From: Aquibium pacificus
GTDB lineage: Bacteria; Pseudomonadota; Alphaproteobacteria; Rhizobiales; Rhizobiaceae
Length of the DNA stretch: 64,000 nucleotides
Assembly (NCBI RefSeq): GCF_040839445.1
Contig: NZ_JBDPGJ010000001.1
Location: 806,001 to 870,000, forward strand
Direction of reading: 5' to 3'
Shown here: piece by piece, positions 35,997 through 44,400 of the stretch
Layout: each line of letters opens with the position of its first letter
How positions within the stretch are numbered: position 1 is the stretch's first letter
Notes under the pieces: model-generated
Told to the model about the DNA's origin: nothing
Seen by the model: the letters and a program-made list of their open reading frames with translations, nothing else
The model's database searches: none
Program-made: the position numbers and the translations under genes

Positions 35997-37745
35997 CTAG
36001 CCAGGCAGGCCCGCCTTCAGCATGTCCTGGAGCAAAAGGTCGCGATCTTCCGCCCGCTCCAGCAGGACCATCTGGTCCACGAACGTCCGGGCTGAGAAGT
36101 CCAGCAGCGCCGCCAATACGGTGCGCGCCTCCGCCGCCGCCTCCTCTGCCAGTCCGAGCCGGGCGCAGCAGGCGGCGAGCCGGTACGACCAGCCGCCCAT
36201 GCGCGGCGCCATCCTGAATTCCCGCAGCGCCTCGCCGGTATTCCCGAGATGGTAGAGAACCGTCCCGCGCTGGACGTGGTACCAGGGCGGGTGAAGAGGG
36301 TTGAGACGAACGGCCCTGTCGATCCATTCTAGGCCTTCCGCATGCTGTCCGCGCATGGAGAGGAGGAAGCCTAGGGAAATCGCGCAGTCCGCATCGTTTG
36401 GATTGAGCTCCACCGACTGCCGGGCATGGCGTTCGCCGATGGCAAACGATCGCGTGTAGAGCGAAAGATGACCGAGGATGCGGTGACAGGTTCCATCCTG
36501 CGGATCGAGTTCAACGCCCCGACGAGCCGTTTCGCATGCCGAGGTCTTCGCCTGCGTGGATGCCCTTCCGTACCCCTCCACGGCCAGTTCCGTCAGAGCC
36601 AGGTAGGAATGCGCCTGGGCAAAGCGCGGATCGCGCTCCGCCGCCTGCCGGAAGAGGTCGCGCACGCGTGAATTGGCGTCCGCCTCGTAGCCGCGGAACG
36701 TCGCCTTTCGCTTCTGAAGCAGGTCGTAGGCCGCCAGGCTCGCCGTCGGCCGCCGCACCGCCTGCTCCAGCCGTGCCGCCTCGATGCGCCCGACGAGCGT
36801 CGCCACGATCCGGGTGGCGACCTCGTCCTGAACCTCGAACGCCTCGGTCAGGCTGCGGTCGAACCGGTCCGCCCAGACATGTGCGCCGCCCGCGGCTTCG
36901 ATCAATTGCGCGGTGATGCGCAGCCGGTCTCCGGAGCGCCGGACGCTGCCTTCGAGCAGATAGGAGACTCCTAGCCTCCGGCCGATCTCGGGCAATGCCA
37001 CGGATTGGCCGTGGAAGGCGAAGGACGAATTCCGTGCGATGACGAAAAGAGAGCGGAATCGCGCGAGGCCCGTGATGATGTCCTCCGCCATTCCGTCGCA
37101 GAAGAACACGTCGTCCGCCTCGCGGCTCATGTTGTGGAAGCGCAGCACGGCAATCGACGGCCTGTCCGGCAGGGGTGGCGCGGCGCTGTCGGCCGAGCCC
37201 GGCGAAGGCCAGAAGAAGACGCGGACCGGTTGCCTTATGTTCTTGAGGTGCTGGTCGCCGCCGTCCAGCCAGACGAGATCGAGCTTGCCTGCCACATCTT
37301 CGTGGACGCGGCCGGAGATCGCGATGCCGCCGGCCGGCGCCAGCGCCTGCAGCCGCGCCGCGACGTTGATGCCGTCGCCGTAGATCTCGCCACCTTCGGC
37401 GACGATCTCGCCCTGGCTGATGCCGATCCGGAACCGCAGCTGCCGCGCGGCGGCCTGGCCGGCGTTGGCGTGGCGGAGAGCCTCCTGCATGGCGGTCGCG
37501 GCGCGCACCGCGGCCATGACGCTGCCGAACTCCGCCAGGATGCTGTCGCCGGCCGTGTTGATGACTGTACCGCCGCCTTCGGCGACGATGCGGAAGAAGG
37601 CGGCCCGGTTCTCCTTGAGCGCCCGTACCGTCCCTTCCTCGTCCTCGCCGATGAGGCGGCTGTAGCCTTCCACGTCGGCGGCGAGGATGGCTGCGAGGCG
37701 ACGCTGCATGGCGGGCGCGGTTCCGTGAGCGGAGGATCGGTACAT
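35997..37745 (-). CDS. Adenylate/guanylate cyclase with TolB-like and TPR domains
   Basis: A 582-aa regulatory cyclase. The class III catalytic domain (about 13-190) shows the metal Asp in ILAADVEGYSRL, NTAGDSILAEF and GDGINVAARLQ, so an active site is present. Residues about 205-330 form a TolB-N-like domain (SIAVLRFHNMS, SYLLEGSVRRSGDRLRI), followed by TPR repeats to the end. This architecture is multiplied in rhizobia and is predicted to make cAMP in response to unknown signals. The start at 37745 was chosen; 37709 (MQRRLAAIL) is equally plausible. No membrane helix seen. Confidence 0.87.
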   Translation of the reverse strand: MYRSSAHGTAPAMQRRLAAILAADVEGYSRLIGEDEEGTVRALKENRAAFFRIVAEGGGTVINTAGDSILAEFGSVMAAVRAATAMQEALRHANAGQAAARQLRFRIGISQGEIVAEGGEIYGDGINVAARLQALAPAGGIAISGRVHEDVAGKLDLVWLDGGDQHLKNIRQPVRVFFWPSPGSADSAAPPLPDRPSIAVLRFHNMSREADDVFFCDGMAEDIITGLARFRSLFVIARNSSFAFHGQSVALPEIGRRLGVSYLLEGSVRRSGDRLRITAQLIEAAGGAHVWADRFDRSLTEAFEVQDEVATRIVATLVGRIEAARLEQAVRRPTASLAAYDLLQKRKATFRGYEADANSRVRDLFRQAAERDPRFAQAHSYLALTELAVEGYGRASTQAKTSACETARRGVELDPQDGTCHRILGHLSLYTRSFAIGERHARQSVELNPNDADCAISLGFLLSMRGQHAEGLEWIDRAVRLNPLHPPWYHVQRGTVLYHLGNTGEALREFRMAPRMGGWSYRLAACCARLGLAEEAAAEARTVLAALLDFSARTFVDQMVLLERAEDRDLLLQDMLKAGLPG

Positions 37746-37809
37746 CCTAACGGCTCGCGTCCTCCTTGTCAGCGCGTTCCCTCTGCGGACCAGCGGGCGG
37801 CAGTTCCGG

Positions 37810-37837
37810 GGCAGGGGAGCGGTGTCGCTCCCCTGCC
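37810..37837 (-). terminator. Terminator hairpin after the L,D-transpeptidase gene
   Basis: GGCAGGGGAGCG, loop GTGT, CGCTCCCCTGCC: a perfect 12-bp stem just after the L,D-transpeptidase stop at 37846 and before the cyclase start, on the same strand. No T tail, but its strength and position fit a terminator. Confidence 0.7.
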
Positions 37838-37845
37838 TGGTCTGC

Positions 37846-38544
37846 TCAGGCAAGTGCATCCGGCATGGTGGAGGGACGCACCACGACTTTCGATCCGTCC
37901 CGCACGCGGTCGTGCAGGTCGATTATGTCGTGATTGAGCAGCCGGATGCAACCGGAGGAGACGGCCCTGCCGATCGAGTTCGCCTCCGGGTTGCCGTGGA
38001 TGCGGTAGAGCGTGTCTTGGCCGTTCTGGAAGAGGTAGAGCGCGCGCGCACCGAGCGGGTTCTTCAGGCCGGGGTCCATGCCGCCGGCGGCGACCGAGTA
38101 GGGAGCGAGTTCGGGCTGGCGCGCCACCATGTCGTCCGGCGCCTTCCAGCGGGGCCACTTGCGTCTGTACTGGACGACCGCATCGCCTGCCCAGGAGAAG
38201 CCCTGCCGGCCGACGCCGATGCCGTAGCGCATCGCGCTTCCATCCCCTTCGACCAGATGAAGATAGAAGGCGTTCGGGTCGACGATGATCGTTCCGGCGG
38301 CGTGATCGGGAAAGGGATTTGCCACGCGCCGGCGCCAGTAGCGCTGCGGCACGACGCCCGGCGGCACCGCGGGAACCGGGAACGGTTCGTCGGGGATGGG
38401 GCCATAGAAGGCGGGGATATCGGGCGCCGGCGGCGGCGCGGCGACCGCGGCGGCGGAATTGATGGAGGGTCGGCTGCCCATGCTGGTGCAGCCCGACAAA
38501 GCGGCCATCGAGGCCGCGCCCAGGAGTGAGCGGCGGGTGATCAT
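37846..38544 (-). CDS. L,D-transpeptidase (ErfK/YbiS/YcfS/YnhG family)
   Basis: A 232-aa exported enzyme expected to form 3-3 peptidoglycan cross-links or attach proteins to peptidoglycan. The N-terminus ITRRSLLGAASMAALSGC combines a twin-arginine-like motif and a lipobox (LSGC), so it may be a Tat-exported lipoprotein. The YkuD domain holds the catalytic motif HGN ... SSGCIRLLNHD (about residues 181-204). The ATG at 38544 was preferred to an upstream start. Flanked by small Cys-rich exported proteins and a lytic transglycosylase, so the segment is envelope-related. Confidence 0.9.
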   Translation of the reverse strand: MITRRSLLGAASMAALSGCTSMGSRPSINSAAAVAAPPPAPDIPAFYGPIPDEPFPVPAVPPGVVPQRYWRRRVANPFPDHAAGTIIVDPNAFYLHLVEGDGSAMRYGIGVGRQGFSWAGDAVVQYRRKWPRWKAPDDMVARQPELAPYSVAAGGMDPGLKNPLGARALYLFQNGQDTLYRIHGNPEANSIGRAVSSGCIRLLNHDIIDLHDRVRDGSKVVVRPSTMPDALA

Positions 38545-38599
38545 CGGATATTTCCTTGTTGGTCGATCGGTGTTCGGCGCCAGGCGCCGCGGATGGCGA

Positions 38600-38938
38600 T
38601 CAACCGAACCGGGGAGGACCGACAAGACAGGGGGGCGTCAGGCCCGCCAACGGGCAGCCGGCATCGTCGAAGACGGGAGGACAGGCCGGACCGTCGTTGG
38701 CGCAGGGAGCCACCGGCAGGCCGATGTCCGGCCCGCAGGACGAAAATCCGGAAGGACCACGCTGGCAGCGCTTCTGGGCTGCCACGGTCATCGCGGCGCC
38801 ACTCTCTCCGGGCGCCGACAGCACCGCCGAGCGCTCGACCGGCAGCGTCTGTGCCGCCGCAATCGGACGGGCGGCCGCAGAGAGGCTGGCGGGCATGAGC
38901 GCAACGACGAGGAGTGCAATGAGAATGCGGCGGAACAT
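38600..38938 (-). CDS. Small Cys-rich exported protein
   Basis: A 112-aa protein with signal peptide FRRILIALLVVALMPASLSA. The C-terminal half has six Cys (QKRCQRG, FSSCGPD, APCANDGPACPP, AGCPL, PPCLVG) spaced as in rhizobial exported proteins of unknown role. It lies 55 bases upstream of the L,D-transpeptidase gene on the same strand and may be co-transcribed with it. Confidence 0.6.
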   Translation of the reverse strand: MFRRILIALLVVALMPASLSAAARPIAAAQTLPVERSAVLSAPGESGAAMTVAAQKRCQRGPSGFSSCGPDIGLPVAPCANDGPACPPVFDDAGCPLAGLTPPCLVGPPRFG

Positions 38939-38975
38939 CTCTCTCGGTCTACGCGGAATTGAGGAGATATTAAGT

Positions 38976-38995
38976 CCTCCGAAGGAGGGCCCTCC
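38976..38995 (-). terminator. Small hairpin after the 58-aa exported peptide gene
   Basis: On the plus strand CCTCC GAA GGAGG, immediately followed by the self-complementary GGAGGGCCCTCC. Read on the minus strand it comes after the 58-aa gene and before an ACTTAATATC stretch. Possible terminator; weak evidence. Confidence 0.35.
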
Positions 38996-39095
38996 TGCAT
39001 CACGCGACCGCGCAAGGCAGGGACGTTCGAGTGACCGGTCCCGGTCCATGCATCCCGGGTGCGCGATCGTCTTCCCGGTTGTTGGCGCGGCTCGA

Positions 39096-39272
39096 CTACG
39101 AGGTGATCGGATCGCTCTTGGTGCCGTGGCAGCCGGATCCGCCCGAACCGCCACTGTCCGGTGGCGGACAGTCGCTGCCGCTGCATTCCTGAGCCACCGC
39201 ACCGGGCGCCAGGGTCGCGGCCAGCGGTGTCGCGAGGCCGATTGCCAGAAGGAACGCCGTCAAGAACCGCAT
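39096..39272 (-). CDS. Very small exported peptide (58 aa)
   Basis: From the ATG at 39272, preceded by GGAGA, a 58-aa peptide: signal sequence (FLTAFLLAIGLATPLAA), then a mature part of about 30 residues with three Cys and a Gly/Ser/Pro-rich stretch (CSGSDCPPPDSGGSGGSGCH). Good ribosome-binding site and clear signal sequence make it more than a chance frame. Function unknown. Confidence 0.55.
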   Translation of the reverse strand: MRFLTAFLLAIGLATPLAATLAPGAVAQECSGSDCPPPDSGGSGGSGCHGTKSDPITS

Positions 39273-39372
39273 CGCCAAATCTCCGTTCGGGGCTGTCAGC
39301 CTAGCCGAAGCCGCGACCGCCGGGTATCGTCAATCGTCTTATGCCGATCACATCCGCTTGTCCCGCGGTTGC

Positions 39373-39966
39373 CTACGACCCGCACTTCTGCATCTGGGCG
39401 GCGTAGTTCCGGGCCATCTGGTCCGTGTCGCGGGCATAGCGCTTGACGCTGGTGTTGCTGCGCCACGAGCCGTTCTTGTAGCCGCCCCAGCCGAAATAAT
39501 AGGCGAGATAGAGGTTGTAGGTGTCGTTCTTCGCCACGCCCAGAGTGTCGGCGGTCTTGGAATGGTACCAGCCGACGAAGTCGACCGCGTCGGAAAAGCT
39601 CGACCTGCGCGCGGTGACGTTGCCGCTTTCGCGACGATATTGCGACCACGTGCCGTCCAGCGCCTGCGAATAGCCGTAAGCGCTCGACTGGCGCTTCCAG
39701 GGGATGAAGCCGAAGAGTTTTTTCCTCGGCGGGCGGGCATGCTGTTTGAAGCCGGACTCCTTGCGCAGCGTCGCCATCAGCACCGGGACCGGCACGCCGT
39801 ACTTGCGCTCGGCGCTCCTCGCCTCGCGGTGCCAGTTGTTCAGCCAGCCGTCGCGCTGGTCGAAGACCGAGCAGATATTGTTGATGTGGCTCGGCGGCGT
39901 GGCGCAGCCGGCCACGGAAGCCACCACCGCGATCGCTACAACTCGATTAAAAACGGACGCATACAT
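39373..39966 (-). CDS. Lytic transglycosylase SLT-domain lipoprotein
   Basis: A 197-aa outer-envelope protein. The lipobox VAGC at Cys21 marks it as a lipoprotein. The SLT-type core has the catalytic Glu in ATLRKESGF (Glu70), AYGYSQALDGTWSQYR, and the C-terminal YYFGWGGYKNGSW motif of the family. It cleaves the peptidoglycan glycan strand. Start at 39966 gives the signal sequence directly. Divergent from the MttB-like gene. Confidence 0.86.
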   Translation of the reverse strand: MYASVFNRVVAIAVVASVAGCATPPSHINNICSVFDQRDGWLNNWHREARSAERKYGVPVPVLMATLRKESGFKQHARPPRKKLFGFIPWKRQSSAYGYSQALDGTWSQYRRESGNVTARRSSFSDAVDFVGWYHSKTADTLGVAKNDTYNLYLAYYFGWGGYKNGSWRSNTSVKRYARDTDQMARNYAAQMQKCGS

Positions 39967-40155
39967 TGCCTTACGACTAGCGCGAAATGCTGAAGGGAAT
40001 CTTGCGGGCGGCGTTAACCTCGCCTTTGTCGCCCTGCCACGAACACGTCGAAACGTGTCGTTTCTTCGACATCGAGCATCGAGAGGGCGACAACAACGGC
40101 CGTGAGCGCCGTTTTCCCGATAGTCTTGCCGGCTCGATGAGGTTTTCATGACACC

Positions 40156-41697
40156 ATGATCGCCGACCCTCGCCGCCGGCGCTCCGCCGACCGATCAGCC
40201 GCCAGAGGCGAAAGCCGCATCCCGCAGCTGGGCCAGCGCAGCGTACGCAATCCCTACCCGCCGATGCGGCTGCTCTCGGACGACCAGATCGAGGCGATCC
40301 ACGAGGCTTCGCTGCACATCCTGGAGAACTTTGGCATCGAGTTGATGAGCCCGCGCGGGCTCGATCTCTTCGCTCGGGCAGGCGCCAAGGTCGACCGGAC
40401 GAGTCAGACCGTGTGGCTCGATCGCGGTTTCGTAGCCGAGGCGCTGAAGACTACGCCGGAGTCCTTCGCGCTGACGCCGCGCAATGCGCAGAACCGGGTG
40501 GAGATCGGCGGCGACCGGATCAACTTCACGCTGGTCGCGGGGCCCCCGAACGTCCACGACATGGAGCGCGGCCGCCGTTCCGGAAACATGCGCGACTATG
40601 GCGATCTGGTGAGCCTGGCGCAGCACTTCGACTGCATCACCATGCTCGGCAACCAGGTCTGCGCGCCGGTCGAACTGCCGGCCAACAGCCGCCACCTCGA
40701 CACCTATCGCGCCAACCTGACGCTGACGGACAAGAGTTTTCACGTCTCGGCGATCGGCCGGGGCAGGGCGCTCGACGGCGTCCGCATGATGGCCATCGCG
40801 CGCGGCTTCACGCTCGAGGAAATGGCGGCCGACCCTTCGCTCACCACCATCATCTCGGTCAACTCGCCGCGCCGCTTCGATGGCGAGATGGCCGAGGGCA
40901 TGATGACGATGAGCGAGCACGGGCAGGCTGTCTGCGTCACGCCCTTCACGCTGATGGGCGCCATGAGCCCGGTGACGCTCGCCGGCGCGCTGGCGCAGCA
41001 GAACGCCGAGGCGCTGTTCGGCATCGTGCTGACGCAGCTCGCGCGGCCCGGCGCGCCGGTGATCTACGGCGCCTTCACCTCCAACGTCGACATGCGCTCG
41101 GGCGCGCCGGCCTTCGGCACGCCGGAGAACACGAAGGCCAACATCGCCTCGGGACAGCTCGCACGCCGCTACGCCTTGCCGTACCGGACCACGCCGGGTT
41201 CGGCCTCCAATGCCGCCGATGCTCAAGGGGCATGGGAGACGATGATGGCGCTGTGGGGCGCCGTGCTCGGGCACGGCAACCTCGTCTACCACGCCGCCGG
41301 CTGGCAGGAGGGTGGGCTCACGGCCTCGTTCGAGAAGTTCGTCATGGACGTCGAGATGATCCAGCACATGATCGCGTTCCTGACGCCCATCGCGGTGGAC
41401 GAGGGGGAACTGGCGCTCGACGCGCTCGGCCGCGTACCGACGGGTGGCCACTTCTTCGGCGACCCGCACACGCTGGAGCGCTATTCGACCGCCTTCTACC
41501 AGCCGATCCTGTCCAACTGGCAGAATTTTGAAGCATGGCAGGAAGCAGGCGCCCTTGATGCCACCCAGCGTGCCACGGGGATCTGGAAGAAGGCGCTGAC
41601 CGAATACCGGCAGCCGCCGATGGACCCGGCGGTGCGCGAGGAACTCGATGCGTATGTCGAGCGGCGGAAGGAAGAGATCGGGGCGGGAGAGCCGTAA
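40156..41697 (+). CDS. Trimethylamine methyltransferase (MttB) family protein
   Basis: A 513-aa TIM-barrel methyltransferase homologous to MttB/MtgB. The family conserved segments RNPYPPMRLLSDDQIEAIHE, VAGPPNVHDMERGRRSG and RRYALPYRTTPGSASNAADAQ are seen. There is no in-frame TAG, so it belongs to the non-pyrrolysine branch that includes glycine betaine methyltransferases. No corrinoid protein or RamA-like activator lies in the window, so the methyl acceptor is unclear. Monocistronic, with the N-terminal 30 residues unusually basic. Confidence 0.85.
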   Translation: MIADPRRRRSADRSAARGESRIPQLGQRSVRNPYPPMRLLSDDQIEAIHEASLHILENFGIELMSPRGLDLFARAGAKVDRTSQTVWLDRGFVAEALKTTPESFALTPRNAQNRVEIGGDRINFTLVAGPPNVHDMERGRRSGNMRDYGDLVSLAQHFDCITMLGNQVCAPVELPANSRHLDTYRANLTLTDKSFHVSAIGRGRALDGVRMMAIARGFTLEEMAADPSLTTIISVNSPRRFDGEMAEGMMTMSEHGQAVCVTPFTLMGAMSPVTLAGALAQQNAEALFGIVLTQLARPGAPVIYGAFTSNVDMRSGAPAFGTPENTKANIASGQLARRYALPYRTTPGSASNAADAQGAWETMMALWGAVLGHGNLVYHAAGWQEGGLTASFEKFVMDVEMIQHMIAFLTPIAVDEGELALDALGRVPTGGHFFGDPHTLERYSTAFYQPILSNWQNFEAWQEAGALDATQRATGIWKKALTEYRQPPMDPAVREELDAYVERRKEEIGAGEP

Positions 41698-41761
41698 GGC
41701 ACGCGCGAATGGCGGCTATGGTGAGGAGCCGTCGGAAATCACGCGTGTCCGGCCGATCTCC

Positions 41762-42127
41762 TCAGCTCTTCCTCGGCTCGAACAACTCCACGGGATTCCC
41801 GGACGGGTCCTCGAGAATCACCTGTTGTCCGCCTTGCCCTTGAACGACCTCGCCTCGAAACGAAGCTCCCGCCGCCCGGCAATCGGCGACCATTCGATCA
41901 AGATCGTCCGTCTCGATCTGAAAACGGTTCCATCCCCCTGGCACCGGTTGGCCGCCCGCGGTGCCCGCCCCGCCGAAACCGGACTGGTTGATGAGCAGAC
42001 GCAGACCGTCGCGTGAAAGCGCGGCAAAACCAGGCGCCGGGTTCATGTCGAGGTTGAAGCCGAGACGATCCCGATAAAACGCGATGCTCGCACCGACATC
42101 GGCGACGATGTATCGAACGACAACCAT
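41762..42127 (-). CDS. VOC family protein (glyoxalase/bleomycin resistance fold)
   Basis: A 121-aa single VOC module: VVVRYIVADVGASIAFYRDRLGF at the start, FQIETDDLDRMVADC in the middle and the C-terminal ILEDPSGNPVELFEP, all typical of glyoxalase-fold proteins. These can be metal enzymes or simple binding proteins; the activity is not assignable. An upstream extension of the frame exists but the ATG at 42127 begins the first beta strand exactly. Confidence 0.82.
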   Translation of the reverse strand: MVVVRYIVADVGASIAFYRDRLGFNLDMNPAPGFAALSRDGLRLLINQSGFGGAGTAGGQPVPGGWNRFQIETDDLDRMVADCRAAGASFRGEVVQGQGGQQVILEDPSGNPVELFEPRKS

Positions 42128-42194
42128 GCTTTCCTCCCGATGGACGTTGGCTTCCTCAACGGTACGAATCGACGTCCGCTTCTCACAGCACTCC

Positions 42195-42845
42195 TCACTC
42201 CGCGTCCGGCTGTCTCCCAGGCGCGGCCTCCACAAAGGCAGGGATCTCCATGCAGGCCTCGTAAATCCGGCCGATCGTCGGATAGCGGCTCATGTCGACG
42301 CCGAAGCGGCCGTTGTTGGCGACCTGCGCCACGAGGCAGAGATCGGCCAGCGTGACGCTGTCGCCATGAGAGTAGCGGCCGGCCTTGCCGTCGGAAGTCA
42401 GAATCGCTTCAAGCGGTTCGAAGGTTGCGTCCACCCAGTGCCTGAACCATTCGGCGACCGCCGCGTCGTCGGCGCCGAAGCGGCTGCGCAGCATGTTGAG
42501 GACGCGCAGATTGTTCACCGGATGGATGTCGCAGCCGATCATCTGCGAGATCATGCGCACGCGGGCGCGTCCGTGTGGATCGGCCGGCAGGAGCGGCGGT
42601 TCGGGATGGACCTCGTCCAGATACTCGCAGATCGCCAGCGACTGCGACAGCATCGTTCCGTCCTCCAGCACCAGCGCGGGGACGAGTCCCTGCGGATTGA
42701 CGGCCAGGAATTCCGGCGCGCGCTGGCCGCCATGGCGCAGGTGGTGGGCGACGTAGGCGTAGTCCAGCCCCTTTAGTTTCAGCGCTATGCGGACTCGGTA
42801 GGACGTCGAGGAACGGAAATAGTTGTGAAGGACAAGTCCGGACAT
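42195..42845 (-). CDS. maiA: Maleylacetoacetate isomerase-like zeta-class glutathione S-transferase
   Basis: A 216-aa protein with the zeta-class motif SSTSYRVRIALKLKG (about 12-26), a catalytic Ser position in SS(T/C)S; then VPALVLEDGTMLSQSLAICE (glutathione site) and VTLADLCLVAQVANN in the helical domain. MaiA isomerises maleylacetoacetate in tyrosine/homogentisate breakdown. No other genes of that pathway are in the window, so a related isomerase or dehalogenase role cannot be excluded. Confidence 0.82.
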   Translation of the reverse strand: MSGLVLHNYFRSSTSYRVRIALKLKGLDYAYVAHHLRHGGQRAPEFLAVNPQGLVPALVLEDGTMLSQSLAICEYLDEVHPEPPLLPADPHGRARVRMISQMIGCDIHPVNNLRVLNMLRSRFGADDAAVAEWFRHWVDATFEPLEAILTSDGKAGRYSHGDSVTLADLCLVAQVANNGRFGVDMSRYPTIGRIYEACMEIPAFVEAAPGRQPDAE

Positions 42846-42968
42846 TTCGACCTCCCGAATGCTGTCGCGGCAGGTTTAGAGAAGCGCGTAGCGAGCGTCC
42901 AGTGCCGATCAGCATAAACATGATACTTTTGCTCATGATAAGAAGGACTTAGCTGCCGACCGCAAAAA

Positions 42969-42984
42969 TTGACCAATTGATAAA
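42969..42984. promoter_or_regulatory. RutR-like operator upstream of preT
   Basis: TTGACCAATTGATAAA lies 49 bases before the preT start. The E. coli RutR consensus is TTGACCAnnTGGTCAA; this site matches 12 of the 14 fixed positions, with a perfect left half. It sits in an AT-rich promoter stretch. A TetR protein very like RutR is encoded at 51531-52163. Confidence 0.65.
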
Positions 42985-43032
42985 AAACGGAATCTGCGTT
43001 AGCGTCCCTGCAAACGAGAACGGGGAACTGGC

Positions 43033-44400
43033 ATGGCAGAAGGCCTTTTCAAGGAAGGGATCGTCCCGGGCAGGCTCGAGGCCGCGCAGTATGCGGACAA
43101 TTTTTCCGACCTTCATCCCCCGTTCGACCGGCACGAAGCGCTGGTCGAATCCGACCGGTGCTATTTCTGCTACGACGCGCCCTGCATGCAGGCCTGCCCG
43201 ACCTCGATCGACATCCCTCTCTTCATCCGCGAGATCTCGACCGGCAATCCGCTGGGCGCGGCAAAGACGATCTTCGAACAGAACATCTTCGGCGGCATGT
43301 GCGCCCGCGTCTGCCCTACCGAGACGCTGTGCGAGGAGGTCTGCGTGCGCGAGATCGCCGAAGGCAAGCCGGTCAAGATCGGCATGCTGCAGCGCTATGC
43401 GACTGACGCGGCGATGGCGCAGGACAAGCAGTTCTTCCCGCGCGCGGCACCCACCGGCAGGAAGATCGCCGTGGTCGGCGCCGGCCCGGCCGGGCTTGCC
43501 TGCGCGCACCGCCTCGCCGTGAAGGGGCACGACGTCACCGTGCTGGAGGCGAAGCCGAAATCCGGCGGTCTCAACGAATATGGCATCGCCGCATACAAGA
43601 CCGTCGAGGGCTTCGCGCAGGACGAAGTCGACTACATCCTCGCGGTCGGCGGCATCACGATCGAGAACGGCAAGGCGCTGGGGCGCGATTTCTCGCTCGC
43701 TGAACTCGCCGCCACCTACGACGCGGTGTTCCTGGGCATGGGACTAGCCGGCGTGAACGCGCTCGGAGGCGAGGGCGAAGAAGCGGAGGGCGTGCGCGAC
43801 GCCGTCGACTTCATCGCCGAACTGCGCCAGGCAAGCGACCTTTCGTCTCTCCCGGTCGGCCGGCGCGTCGTGGTTCTGGGCGGCGGAATGACGGCGATCG
43901 ACGCCGCCGTGCAGGCGAGGCTGCTCGGGGCGGAAGAAGTGACCATCTGCTACCGCCGCGGCAAGGAGCACATGAATGCCTCCGTCTACGAGCAGGATCT
44001 CGCCGCCGCCAACGGCGTGACGATCCGGCACTGGCTGCAGCCGAAGCGCATCGTCGGCGTCAACGGTAACACGGTCGGCATCGAACTCGAATACACGGCG
44101 ATCAAGGACGGAAAGCTGGCCGGCACCGGCGAGACGATCACGCTCGCGGCCGACCAGGTGTTCAAGGCGATCGGCCAGAGTTTCGACGCAGAGCCCCTCA
44201 ATGGCAGCGGCAACGCTATCGCGCTGGAACGCGGCCGCATCAAGGTCGACGCGGAAGGCCGCACGTCGATGGCCAAGGTCTGGGCCGGCGGCGACTGCGT
44301 GGTCGATGCGCGCGAGGATTTGACTGTCGCGGCCGTGGCGGCGGGGAGGGATGCGGCGGAGAGCATTCATCGCACACTCACCTCTAACGGGAGAGCATGA
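43033..44400 (+). CDS. preT: NAD(P)-dependent dihydropyrimidine dehydrogenase subunit PreT
   Basis: The 455-aa flavoprotein subunit that passes electrons from NAD(P)H to PreA in reductive uracil/thymine breakdown (cytoplasmic). Cys-rich segments CYFCYDAPCMQACPTSIDIP (about 43-62) and MCARVCPTETLCEEVC (about 95-110) hold Fe-S clusters; FAD binding is in VVGAGPAGLACAHRL (about 147) and the nucleotide site in VVLGGGMTAIDAAVQARLLG (about 276). Its stop overlaps the preA start as ATGA. Preceded by a RutR-like operator. Similar to GltD-type small subunits, but the neighbouring preA fixes the assignment. Confidence 0.95.
   Translation: MAEGLFKEGIVPGRLEAAQYADNFSDLHPPFDRHEALVESDRCYFCYDAPCMQACPTSIDIPLFIREISTGNPLGAAKTIFEQNIFGGMCARVCPTETLCEEVCVREIAEGKPVKIGMLQRYATDAAMAQDKQFFPRAAPTGRKIAVVGAGPAGLACAHRLAVKGHDVTVLEAKPKSGGLNEYGIAAYKTVEGFAQDEVDYILAVGGITIENGKALGRDFSLAELAATYDAVFLGMGLAGVNALGGEGEEAEGVRDAVDFIAELRQASDLSSLPVGRRVVVLGGGMTAIDAAVQARLLGAEEVTICYRRGKEHMNASVYEQDLAAANGVTIRHWLQPKRIVGVNGNTVGIELEYTAIKDGKLAGTGETITLAADQVFKAIGQSFDAEPLNGSGNAIALERGRIKVDAEGRTSMAKVWAGGDCVVDAREDLTVAAVAAGRDAAESIHRTLTSNGRA

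Noticed and set aside
35997..37859. Longer start for the adenylate cyclase
   Set aside because: Codons before 37745 run through the terminator hairpin at 37810-37837 and have no family resemblance.
40156..41697. Pyrrolysine-containing MttB
   Set aside because: The 513-codon frame has no internal TAG and terminates normally.
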